Positions 1-5,742 of a stretch of 6,453 nucleotides of DNA are shown here, piece by piece. A program made the translations under genes and the position numbers. The DNA lies in assembly GCA_022711195.1 (NCBI GenBank), contig JAKLFN010000119.1:1-6453 (forward strand), written 5' to 3'. This DNA comes from Bacteroidota bacterium. GTDB lineage: Bacteria > Bacteroidota > Bacteroidia > Bacteroidales > VadinHA17. Position 1 is the stretch's first letter; the number at the start of each line of letters is the position of its first letter. The notes beneath the pieces are model-generated. The model had not been told where the DNA came from, searched no databases, and was given only the letters and a program-made list of their open reading frames with translations.

Positions 1-317
1 CTATGCATGTTGAAGGGCGACATAAATATTGATACCTGAAGTCGGTTGTCTTTGAAATATTCATTTTCGGTCGTTTCCTCAATCACAACCACCTTCCCGT
101 CAGCAGGAGCATAAATAAGTCCCGGATCAGGCTCAAGATTCCGGGGAGGAAGACGGAAAAAGAAGAGAAGAAATACATAGAGCATCAATGAACCTATTCC
201 GATAAGCCATTTTAACAGGCTCAGGTCATTGATAAAAACTTCTACAACGATGTTTATAAGGAGAAGTATTATGAAGCCGTAAATGAGTATTTTATATCCT
301 TCCCTGTGAATGCTCAT
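1..317 (-). CDS. psd: Phosphatidylserine decarboxylase, N-terminal part (cut by window edge)
   Basis: The first 105 residues of a short-type phosphatidylserine decarboxylase are visible; the rest lies beyond the left edge. Family knowledge: the enzyme decarboxylates phosphatidylserine to phosphatidylethanolamine at the inner membrane, using a pyruvoyl group made by self-cleavage. Seen: a short polar start (MSIHREGY), two hydrophobic segments at about residues 10-28 and 34-54, the conserved APADGKVVVIEE at 70-81, and FMSPFNMH at 98-105, matching the family SP-x-[DN]-x-H motif. The C-terminal cleavage site is not in the window, so activity cannot be judged. ATG at 317 is chosen; a TTG codon directly precedes it. 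The gene lies 39 bp downstream of cdsA, which makes the precursor of its substrate pathway (CDP-diacylglycerol to phosphatidylserine to phosphatidylethanolamine). A good -7/-33 pair sits just upstream, so it may also be transcribed on its own. Confidence 0.93.
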   Translation of the reverse strand, partial: MSIHREGYKILIYGFIILLLINIVVEVFINDLSLLKWLIGIGSLMLYVFLLFFFRLPPRNLEPDPGLIYAPADGKVVVIEETTENEYFKDNRLQVSIFMSPFNMH

Positions 318-333
318 CAAAATAATTTTTGCA

Positions 334-365
334 CAAAACTAATCAAGTCGCCTGAATCAACCAAA
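334..365 (-). promoter_or_regulatory. Candidate Bacteroidota-type promoter for psd inside the operon
   Basis: Read on the minus strand, TTTG (365-362) is followed after 20 bp by TAGTTTTG (341-334). This fits the known Bacteroidota housekeeping promoter pattern, TTTG near -33 and TAnnTTTG near -7, separated by about 19-21 bp. Transcription would start near 327, giving a leader of roughly 10 nt before the psd ATG at 317. The -33 element lies within the last codons of cdsA. Inferred role: extra psd transcription independent of rsfS-ftsH-cdsA. The motif match is direct; promoter activity is not shown. Confidence 0.5.
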
Positions 366-1199
366 AAGTGTGATAAAAAGGAAAATGACAGGAAATGACA
401 CCAGGGCACTGTCGAAACGGTCAAGGAATCCGCCATGTCCGGGCATGATGGTACCCGAGTCCTTGACTCCAAGGCTTCTTTTCAGCATCGACTCAAGCAG
501 ATCACCATATGTACCGGTGATACTTATCAGCGCAGAGATGATCAACCATTTATTCCTGCCGACAACACCAAGCCATGGCGACAGCAGCCAGGCAGCAGCG
601 AGAGCAAGGATCATCCCACCAAAGAATCCTTCCCAGGATTTTTTTGGAGAGATCCTTTCAAAGAGCCTGTGACGGCCGAAAGCTGTACCAGCAAGGTATG
701 CTCCTGAATCATTTACCCAGAGGAGTATAAAGAAACCGATGATAATGCCGGGTGAAAATGCAATATCCCCATGTGGAAGTATCGATCCCAGGCCATCATG
801 GGAAAAGCCTGAGAATGGTATCATCGAAACAGGTATTGCAGAATAGATCACAGGAAAAAAAGTATGTGCCAGTGAATCAAAAGGCTTCTCCTGCTTCCTG
901 TATAGTTCGAAAATCATTATTGACAATATCACAGGGACCAGCACAAGAAAGTATTTTACTTCCAGGATGCCTGAGGCTATAAGTGACGACATTGTTAAAG
1001 TTAAGATCCCTGTAAATATTCCTGCGATCATCTGGGGCCTTATACCTGTATTACGGATCATCAGGTAATATTCATACATTGTTCCCGTAAGAATTACCAT
1101 TCCTGTCAGGATAAATGAGACAGGATGCAGCCAGAAGCCGCCGAGGGTAAATATTACAATAAATGCCCCTGTAACGGTTCGTCTTACCAGGTTATTCAA
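357..1199 (-). CDS. cdsA: Phosphatidate cytidylyltransferase (CDP-diacylglycerol synthase)
   Basis: This 280-residue polytopic membrane enzyme converts CTP and phosphatidic acid to CDP-diacylglycerol, the branch-point precursor of bacterial phospholipids. The diagnostic C-terminal family signature is complete at residues 237-263: SMLKR, then KDSG, then PGHGGFLDRFD, including the metal- and CTP-binding acidic residues. Further conserved blocks are NDSGAYLAG (163-171) and SPKKSWEGFFGG (184-195). Hydrophobic segments recur through the protein, for example about 10-30, 60-76, 82-98, 151-162, 193-210 and 267-279. Length is normal for the family. The start is TTG: a same-frame stop (TGA, 1206-1208) lies only three codons upstream, no other start codon intervenes, and the first later Met is residue 34, inside conserved sequence. 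The TTG overlaps the ftsH stop in a 4-bp TTGA, suggesting translational coupling. It precedes psd in the same lipid pathway. Confidence 0.96.
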   Translation of the reverse strand: MNNLVRRTVTGAFIVIFTLGGFWLHPVSFILTGMVILTGTMYEYYLMIRNTGIRPQMIAGIFTGILTLTMSSLIASGILEVKYFLVLVPVILSIMIFELYRKQEKPFDSLAHTFFPVIYSAIPVSMIPFSGFSHDGLGSILPHGDIAFSPGIIIGFFILLWVNDSGAYLAGTAFGRHRLFERISPKKSWEGFFGGMILALAAAWLLSPWLGVVGRNKWLIISALISITGTYGDLLESMLKRSLGVKDSGTIMPGHGGFLDRFDSALVSFPVIFLFITLFG

Positions 1200-3310
1200 G
1201 ACTGCTCAGTGTTATTTGCAGGTTGTTCATCGACAGGTTTGAACAGGTCGGCCGGTGTTTCCGAAGCAGGCAGCTCAGGTTTGGCTTTTTTCTTCCTGGT
1301 TCTCTTTGCCGGGGCAGAGCCGTCGTCAGCAGAACTGTCGCTGTTGGCTTTCTGTTCTTTCACCAGGTCGGCTTTTCGTTTTCCAAAGATCCTTTCCAGG
1401 TCTTCGCTGAAAATAACCTCTTTCTCAAGAAGCAGCTCAGCCAGTTCGGTAAGCCCTTTTAAGTTCTTTTTCAGCACATTCCTGGCCCTGGTGTATGATT
1501 CGTCAATTATTGCTTTTACTTCAGCATCAATCAGTTCTGATGTTTTATCGCTATATGGCTTTGTAAATCCGAAGTCTGACTGCCCTGTTGAGTCGTAGAA
1601 GCTTATATTTCCCACTTTATCGCTCATCCCGAAGAAGGAAACCATAGCGTATGCCTGCTTTGTGATCTTTTCGAGGTCGCTGAGTGCGCCGGTGGAAATC
1701 TTTCCGAAGATCAGTTCCTCGGCGGCACGACCACCCAGTGCATAAGCCATTTCGTCGAGCAGCTGTTCGCGTGTCGTTATCTGTCTCTCCTCGGGAAGAT
1801 ACCAGGCAGCCCCCAGGGCTCTTCCCCGTGGTATTATTGTGACTTTCACCAGGGGACTGGCATGTTCGAGAAGCCAGCTTGCAGTGGCATGACCCGCCTC
1901 ATGGAATGCAATGGTTTTCTTCTCGTCGAGTGAGATTATCTTGTTCTTTCTTTCAAGGCCTCCGACAATTCTGTCGATAGCATCGAGAAAATCCTGTTTT
2001 TCGACAACACTCTTGTTTTTTCTTGCGGCAATAAGGGCAGCTTCATTACAAACATTAGCAATATCGGCGCCCGAGAAGCCGGGTGTCTGTTTGGCCAGGA
2101 AGCTTACATCGAAATCGGCAGAGAGCTTAATTGGACGAAGGTGTACTTTAAAGATGGCTTCCCGTTCAGTAAGATCCGGCAGCTCGACATGTATCTGTCT
2201 GTCGAAGCGACCTGCTCTGAGCAGTGCCCTGTCGAGGATGTCGGCCCTGTTGGTGGCGGCAAGAATGATCACACCCATATTTGTACCGAAGCCGTCCATT
2301 TCGGTCAGAAGCTGGTTAAGGGTATTTTCGCGTTCGTCGTTTGAGCCGAAGTTTACATTTCGTCCGCGGGCCCTTCCGACAGCATCAATCTCATCGATAA
2401 AGACTATACAGGGAGCTTTCTCCTTTGCCTGCTTGAAGAGGTCTCTGACCCTCGAGGCTCCCACACCTACGAACATCTCTACAAAATCAGATCCCGAAAT
2501 GGAGAAGAAAGGAACATTAGCTTCCCCTGCTACTGCTTTTGCAAGCAGGGTTTTTCCGGTTCCGGGAGGACCTATCAGCAGTGCACCTTTAGGTATCTTC
2601 CCTCCCAGCTGGGTATATTTCTTGGGATTTTTAAGAAAATCGACTATCTCCATTACCTCTGTCTTTGCCTCCTCGAGGCCTGCAACATCGCTGAAGTTGA
2701 TCTTCACATTGGTGTCTTTGTCGAATATCTGTGCACGTGATTTCCCGACACTGAAAATACCGCCTGCGCCACCTGCACCAGCACCGCCCGACATCCTGCG
2801 CATAATAATGATCCAGGCTATGATAAGTATTGCAGGAAGAATAAGCCATGGAAGGATAAACTCTGCAAAGAGGTTGCGGCGCTCCTCGTTTTCGGCATAT
2901 ATCATGTTTGCTTTGTCGTATCCCGCCCCGGTCTGTACCTCTGCAAGAAAATCTTCAAAATTCTGCATGTCGCCGATATTGTAGGTGTATTGAGGTTTTG
3001 GAACCTGAAGGCCAAACCCCTTTGACTGTTTCGGCAGGTTGGGATAACGTTCTGTGTTTTTTACTGCCTCATCGGTCAGGTATATCTCGGCAACCTTCTC
3101 ATTTACAACAACAATACTCTTTACATCGCGCTTCTCGATCATGCTGATAAGTTCGTTCTTGGTGGCTTTTGGAGTTGTTTTGGCCCCCATAAAAACTTCA
3201 AATACCAGTATTGAAACCAGTAGTATTACCCATATCCAGTTGCTGTTAAAGGCGGGCTTTATATTCTTTTCGTTTTTCTTTCCGGGTTGTATATTTTTAT
3301 TTTCTGCCAT
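1196..3310 (-). CDS. ftsH: ATP-dependent zinc metalloprotease FtsH
   Basis: A membrane-anchored AAA+ protease of 704 residues; family members form hexamers that extract and degrade membrane and short-lived cytosolic proteins. Order of parts: cytoplasmic N-terminus, TM1 about 25-42, extracytoplasmic domain about 43-150, TM2 about 152-170, a Gly-rich linker (174-184), then the ATPase. In the ATPase are Walker A GPPGTGKT (247-254), pore loop MFVG (279-282), Walker B with DE at 306-307, and the second region of homology with Arg fingers R368 and R371. The protease carries zinc motif HEAGH (470-474) and the likely third ligand D545 in STGALSDL. All key residues are present. A hydrophilic tail of about 60 residues (645-704) holds a basic cluster (KRTRKKKAK, 669-677), longer than strictly needed for the protease. 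ATG at 3310 has an AAGGA site 8 nt upstream. The gene sits 11 bp after rsfS and overlaps cdsA by 4 bp. Confidence 0.98.
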   Translation of the reverse strand: MAENKNIQPGKKNEKNIKPAFNSNWIWVILLVSILVFEVFMGAKTTPKATKNELISMIEKRDVKSIVVVNEKVAEIYLTDEAVKNTERYPNLPKQSKGFGLQVPKPQYTYNIGDMQNFEDFLAEVQTGAGYDKANMIYAENEERRNLFAEFILPWLILPAILIIAWIIIMRRMSGGAGAGGAGGIFSVGKSRAQIFDKDTNVKINFSDVAGLEEAKTEVMEIVDFLKNPKKYTQLGGKIPKGALLIGPPGTGKTLLAKAVAGEANVPFFSISGSDFVEMFVGVGASRVRDLFKQAKEKAPCIVFIDEIDAVGRARGRNVNFGSNDERENTLNQLLTEMDGFGTNMGVIILAATNRADILDRALLRAGRFDRQIHVELPDLTEREAIFKVHLRPIKLSADFDVSFLAKQTPGFSGADIANVCNEAALIAARKNKSVVEKQDFLDAIDRIVGGLERKNKIISLDEKKTIAFHEAGHATASWLLEHASPLVKVTIIPRGRALGAAWYLPEERQITTREQLLDEMAYALGGRAAEELIFGKISTGALSDLEKITKQAYAMVSFFGMSDKVGNISFYDSTGQSDFGFTKPYSDKTSELIDAEVKAIIDESYTRARNVLKKNLKGLTELAELLLEKEVIFSEDLERIFGKRKADLVKEQKANSDSSADDGSAPAKRTRKKKAKPELPASETPADLFKPVDEQPANNTEQS

Positions 3311-3318
3311 AAAAAATT

Positions 3319-3323
3319 TCCTT
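3319..3323 (-). promoter_or_regulatory. Shine-Dalgarno site of ftsH, overlapping the rsfS stop codon
   Basis: On the minus strand AAGGA lies 8 nt before the ftsH ATG and shares bases with the rsfS TAA stop (3324-3322). It is the clearest Shine-Dalgarno match in the window; other genes here have A/T-rich leaders. The overlap suggests that ribosomes finishing rsfS may help initiation on ftsH. Confidence 0.55.
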
Positions 3324-3696
3324 ACTTGATTTTATCTTCCATTTTTTCTATTACTGCATCGGCCCATAGCGATTCGAGGCTGTAGAAATCCCTGTACTTG
3401 CCGAGAAAAATATGAGCAACAACATTCCCGTAATCGACAAGTACCCAGAAGCTGTTTTCGCGTCCTTCGATGCGTATCGGCTTTTCGCCGGGCTTCTTCC
3501 TTACTGTGTCCTCAATGGAATCACATATGGAATCAACCTGCGTAACCGAAGTGCCGTGACATACTATAAAATAATCTGCAATTCTGTTTTCAAGCTTACG
3601 CAGATCAATTTTCACAACATCATGTCCCTTCTTCTCAAAAATCCCTTTTATAATGTTTTTTACCAGTGCAGCTGCTCCGTCGGATCTTTTCTTCAT
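3322..3696 (-). CDS. rsfS: Ribosomal silencing factor RsfS (Iojap/DUF143 family)
   Basis: A small cytosolic protein of 124 residues. Family knowledge: RsfS binds ribosomal protein uL14 on the large subunit and blocks subunit joining, lowering translation when nutrients are short. Seen, counting from the ATG: the family core ADYFIVCHGTS at about 40-50, WVLVDYGNVVAHIF at about 84-97, and the C-terminal RDFYSLESLWADA at about 102-114. Length is typical. I chose ATG at 3696; a TTG immediately upstream (3699-3697) extends the frame by one codon but is less likely. No strong Shine-Dalgarno site is seen before it. It is the first gene of the rsfS-ftsH-cdsA-psd run, with a -7-like element about 30 nt upstream of its start. 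An rsfS-ftsH pair is common in Bacteroidota as I recall it. Confidence 0.95.
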   Translation of the reverse strand: MKKRSDGAAALVKNIIKGIFEKKGHDVVKIDLRKLENRIADYFIVCHGTSVTQVDSICDSIEDTVRKKPGEKPIRIEGRENSFWVLVDYGNVVAHIFLGKYRDFYSLESLWADAVIEKMEDKIK

Positions 3697-3724
3697 CAAT
3701 AATTATCAGTTAGATATCAAGGCG

Positions 3725-3732
3725 CAAAAGTA
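3725..3732 (-). promoter_or_regulatory. Candidate -7 element for the rsfS-ftsH-cdsA-psd operon
   Basis: On the minus strand TACTTTTG (3732-3725), followed by CG, fits the Bacteroidota -7 consensus TAnnTTTG. Initiation would fall near 3718, giving a leader of about 20 nt. No TTTG is seen at the expected 19-21 bp upstream, so only the -7 half is supported. Its place in the divergent gap ahead of the first gene of the operon strengthens the call. Confidence 0.5.
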
Positions 3733-3822
3733 CAAACTTTATCTGTAATTTTGTCATGGATTACCATTATTGCAATTTCGGTGCCAATCAGCTCAAAGCA
3801 GCAACAATGTACCGAAAAAGTG

Positions 3823-3830
3823 TATATTTG
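3823..3830 (+). promoter_or_regulatory. Candidate -7 element for the biotin ligase gene
   Basis: TATATTTG fits the Bacteroidota -7 consensus TAnnTTTG and ends 22 bp before the biotin ligase ATG, predicting a leader of about 15 nt. No clear TTTG lies 19-21 bp upstream. The rest of the 156-bp divergent gap (3697-3852) shows no ORF, no strong hairpin and no recognisable riboswitch. Confidence 0.45.
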
Positions 3831-3852
3831 ACCATTTAAACACCTTACAATC

Positions 3853-4593
3853 ATGATAATAGGATCGACCATATTATTTCATGAAACATTGTCATCTACC
3901 AACACTGAGGCACAGGAGCTCCTGCGGAAAGGAGAGCCACCTGAGGGGAGTGTCGTTTACACCGATTACCAGACCTCAGGAAGAGGACAGGCAGGCAACA
4001 AGTGGGTGAGCGAGAAAGGCAAGAACCTGTTATTCAGCATAATACTCTACCCACAGGTGATAAGCCCCGGGAACCAGTTCCTGATATCCATCTTCATTTC
4101 ACTCGGCCTTTGTGATTTTTTAGAACGGCATACCGGCGATGTAAGGATCAAATGGCCAAACGATATATATGTCAGGAATGACAAAATTGCAGGTATCCTT
4201 ATCGAAAATTCGCTGATGGGAGAGACTATCGAAAATAGCGTTGCCGGCATAGGAGTGAACCTTAACCAGGATGGGTTTAGTTCTGATGGAATTAAAGCAA
4301 TTTCGCTGAAAATGGCTTCGGGAAAGGAGTATAACAACAGGGAGAGCCTTAATGAGCTTCTCAGGGACCTTGATCACAGGTATAAACAGATGCTCTACGG
4401 CGATCCGCTGGCTGTGATGAATGATTACCTTTCACGGCTGTACCGCTACAGGGAATGGCACATATACAGAAGTGATAAGGAATTATTTGAAGGGCGCATC
4501 ACCGGTGTGCTGCCAGACGGTAAGATGCAGGTTGAGAACAGAGCAGGTTCGGTCAGCGAGTATTCATTTAAAGAGATCAGTTTTACAGGCTGA
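3853..4593 (+). CDS. birA: Biotin--[acetyl-CoA-carboxylase] ligase, without a DNA-binding domain
   Basis: This 246-residue enzyme activates biotin with ATP and attaches it to a lysine of biotin carboxyl carrier domains. Seen: SSTNTEAQ (14-21) at the start of the catalytic fold, the biotinyl-AMP binding loop SGRGQAGNKW (42-51), KWPND (100-104), the catalytic-lysine segment KIAGILIE (111-118, K111), GIGVNLNQ (132-139), and a C-terminal cap domain from about 205. Biotin ligases of the E. coli BirA type carry an N-terminal helix-turn-helix of about 60 residues. Here the catalytic domain begins almost at once, so this is a monofunctional ligase and should not repress biotin genes. The start is ATG at 3853, with a -7-like element just upstream. 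It diverges from rsfS, and its 3' end overlaps the convergent SRPBCC gene by 11 bp. The symbol follows common usage for this enzyme. Confidence 0.95.
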   Translation: MIIGSTILFHETLSSTNTEAQELLRKGEPPEGSVVYTDYQTSGRGQAGNKWVSEKGKNLLFSIILYPQVISPGNQFLISIFISLGLCDFLERHTGDVRIKWPNDIYVRNDKIAGILIENSLMGETIENSVAGIGVNLNQDGFSSDGIKAISLKMASGKEYNNRESLNELLRDLDHRYKQMLYGDPLAVMNDYLSRLYRYREWHIYRSDKELFEGRITGVLPDGKMQVENRAGSVSEYSFKEISFTG

Positions 4594-5014
4594 CATCTTT
4601 CCAGCCGTTGTATTTCTCCATCTCTGCTACCAGCGTTTCAAGAAACCTGCTTATAGGATCAGCGGCAAGCATCTTTAGGAATGGATTCAGATGAGCGCTG
4701 ACCGAGATATCAGCTAAAGACCGTTCATTATCGCCATTCCTGATATCGAGTACTATTGCAAATTCATTGATCTGCATTGCGCTGCCTGAAAAGCCTACCC
4801 GGCTGAATTCCCTCTTTTCGCTCACACTTACCTCGACCTTACCCATCATACTCACTGTAAATGAGCATGATTCCTTTTCAATACTTAGATCGCTGAACTT
4901 ATCTTCAGGAAGGAATCTCTTAAAGTTCCGTATGTCTGATACAAAATGGTACAGCTCTTCGGCAGTGCAGTTTACTTGTGCAGTACGTGATTTAAAAACA
5001 GATATGTCGCTCAT
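4583..5014 (-). CDS. SRPBCC-fold (START/polyketide cyclase-like) protein of unknown function
   Basis: A 143-residue soluble protein without signal peptide or membrane segment. The pattern suggests the SRPBCC helix-grip fold: an N-terminal strand (ISVFKSRTAQVNC), a helix after TAEELYHFVSDIRNFKRFLP (18-37), several strands through the middle (SCSFTVSMMGKVEVSVSEK and later FAIVLDI), and a long C-terminal helix from about 110 containing PFLKMLAADPISRFLETLVA. Members of this superfamily bind hydrophobic ligands, but no ligand or reaction can be assigned here. ATG at 5014 follows an A-rich leader (AGCAAAAAGAAATAAATATC). It lies downstream of pyrE on the same strand, with a G/C-tract repeat in the 90-bp gap and no TAnnTTTG element there, so it is probably expressed from pyrE transcription. 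The 3' end overlaps the convergent biotin ligase gene by 11 bp. Confidence 0.8.
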   Translation of the reverse strand: MSDISVFKSRTAQVNCTAEELYHFVSDIRNFKRFLPEDKFSDLSIEKESCSFTVSMMGKVEVSVSEKREFSRVGFSGSAMQINEFAIVLDIRNGDNERSLADISVSAHLNPFLKMLAADPISRFLETLVAEMEKYNGWKDVSL

Positions 5015-5032
5015 GATATTTATTTCTTTTTG

Positions 5033-5100
5033 CTCCCCCTTGGAAGGGGCCGGGGGATGTTGTCAGTATCTACCCCCCCGACCCCCCTGAAGGGGGGATG
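5033..5100. repeat. G/C-tract inverted-repeat element between pyrE and the SRPBCC gene
   Basis: Two arms of about 26-29 bp, near 5033-5059 and 5072-5100, are imperfect reverse complements of each other around a centre of about 12 bp (GTTGTCAGTATC region). Each arm also folds on itself: CCCCT-TGGA-AGGGG at 5036-5049, and a perfect CCCCCC-TGAA-GGGGGG at 5082-5097. Runs of five to seven C or G stand out against the AT-richer surroundings. From memory, dispersed elements with CCCCCTGAAGGGGG-like cores are common between genes in Bacteroidota, so I read this as a REP-like copy. It is not a clear intrinsic terminator, since no T-tract follows the hairpins on either strand. A role in mRNA processing or partial attenuation between pyrE and the SRPBCC gene is possible but unshown. 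Confidence 0.7.
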
Positions 5101-5104
5101 GGTT

Positions 5105-5737
5105 TCAGACTCCCCACACTGAAGGATCGACTCTCCATTTTTTAAGTGTTTCAACTTCTGCTGCTGAAACATATCCTGAGTTTACAGCCGTTTCGATGAG
5201 TGTTGAATAATTGCTGAGAGTGTTAAGCTTACAGTTTTCTGTTGCAAAGCCGTCGGTTGCCTTTTTAAATTCGTAGGTAAATATTGCGATCATTCCGAGA
5301 ACCTCACAACCGGCATTCCGTAGCGCTCTCACAGCATTGAGGCTGCTTCCTCCGGTGGAAATAAGATCTTCAATAACAACTACTTTCTGGCCTTTCACAA
5401 AGTAACCTTCAATCTGGTTCCCAAGTCCATGTTCCTTGGCTTCCGACCTCACATAAATAAAAGGTTTCCCAAGCTTATCGGCTGCCAGGGCTCCATGGGC
5501 AATAGCACCTGTAGCCACACCTGCCACCAGTTCGGCATCGGGGTAGAGTTCAGTAATGAGAGCTGCAAACGAATCGCGGATGAATGACCTCACCTTAGGA
5601 AATGAAAGTGTCTTGCGGTTATCGCAATAGATAGGAGACTTCCATCCCGAAGCCCACGTAAAAGGATTTGATGGTTGCAATTTAATTGCGTTAATTTGTA
5701 AAAGATATTCGGCTGTTCTTTTTGCACTATTTTCCAT
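5105..5737 (-). CDS. pyrE: Orotate phosphoribosyltransferase
   Basis: A cytosolic enzyme of 210 residues for the fifth step of UMP synthesis: orotate + PRPP gives orotidine 5'-phosphate + pyrophosphate. Seen: substrate-contact segments FTWASGWKSPIYCDNRK (26-42), a GVATGAIAHG loop (73-82), YVRSEAKEHGLGNQIEG (95-111) containing the flexible catalytic loop, and the PRPP-binding motif VVVIEDLISTGGSS (119-132) with the acidic pair E123-D124. All key residues are present and length is normal. ATG at 5737 directly precedes ENSAKRTAEYLL, a usual N-terminus for this family. The gene diverges from the Nudix gene with only 5 bp between start codons, so its promoter must lie inside the Nudix reading frame. 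The SRPBCC gene follows 90 bp downstream. No uracil-responsive attenuator is visible, because there is no long leader. Confidence 0.97.
   Translation of the reverse strand: MENSAKRTAEYLLQINAIKLQPSNPFTWASGWKSPIYCDNRKTLSFPKVRSFIRDSFAALITELYPDAELVAGVATGAIAHGALAADKLGKPFIYVRSEAKEHGLGNQIEGYFVKGQKVVVIEDLISTGGSSLNAVRALRNAGCEVLGMIAIFTYEFKKATDGFATENCKLNTLSNYSTLIETAVNSGYVSAAEVETLKKWRVDPSVWGV
5667..5698 (+). promoter_or_regulatory. Weak candidate promoter for the Nudix gene, inside pyrE
   Basis: TTTG at 5667-5670 is followed after 20 bp by TTAATTTG at 5691-5698, one mismatch from the Bacteroidota TAnnTTTG -7 element at the expected spacing. The start would be near 5704, giving a leader of about 40 nt. 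It lies within the first codons of pyrE on the opposite strand. The single mismatch keeps confidence low. Confidence 0.3.
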
Positions 5738-5742
5738 AAAGA

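Noticed and set aside
1125..1598. A 157-codon open frame on the plus strand across the cdsA/ftsH junction
   Set aside because: Its Ser/Phe-rich translation is a by-product of the opposite strand's Lys/Glu-rich FtsH tail; no conserved motif is seen.
2764..2795. Gly-rich coding repeat (FtsH residues 174-184) as a DNA repeat or phase-variable tract
   Set aside because: A Gly-rich linker after the second membrane segment is normal in FtsH, and the codons vary, so it is not a simple slippage tract.
1911..2984. A 357-codon open frame on the plus strand opposite ftsH
   Set aside because: It is antisense to the highly conserved FtsH ATPase and protease domains, has a Ser/Arg/Pro-rich composition typical of a mirror frame, and shows no known domain.
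3697..3699. TTG as the rsfS start, one codon before the ATG
   Set aside because: The adjacent ATG gives a normal-length protein, and the extra codon adds nothing conserved.
3745..3764. Inverted repeat GTAAT-N10-ATTAC as a possible operator
   Set aside because: Arms of only 5 bp in AT-rich DNA are expected by chance, and the neighbouring biotin ligase has no DNA-binding domain to use it.
4767..5090. A 107-codon plus-strand open frame running into the G/C-tract repeat
   Set aside because: It is antisense to the SRPBCC gene and ends in Pro/Arg-rich residues that come only from the C-runs of the repeat.
5035..5100. Rho-independent terminator after pyrE
   Set aside because: The hairpins are GC-rich enough, but no T-run follows on the minus strand (the sequence goes on as AGCAAAAAGAAAT), nor on the plus strand.
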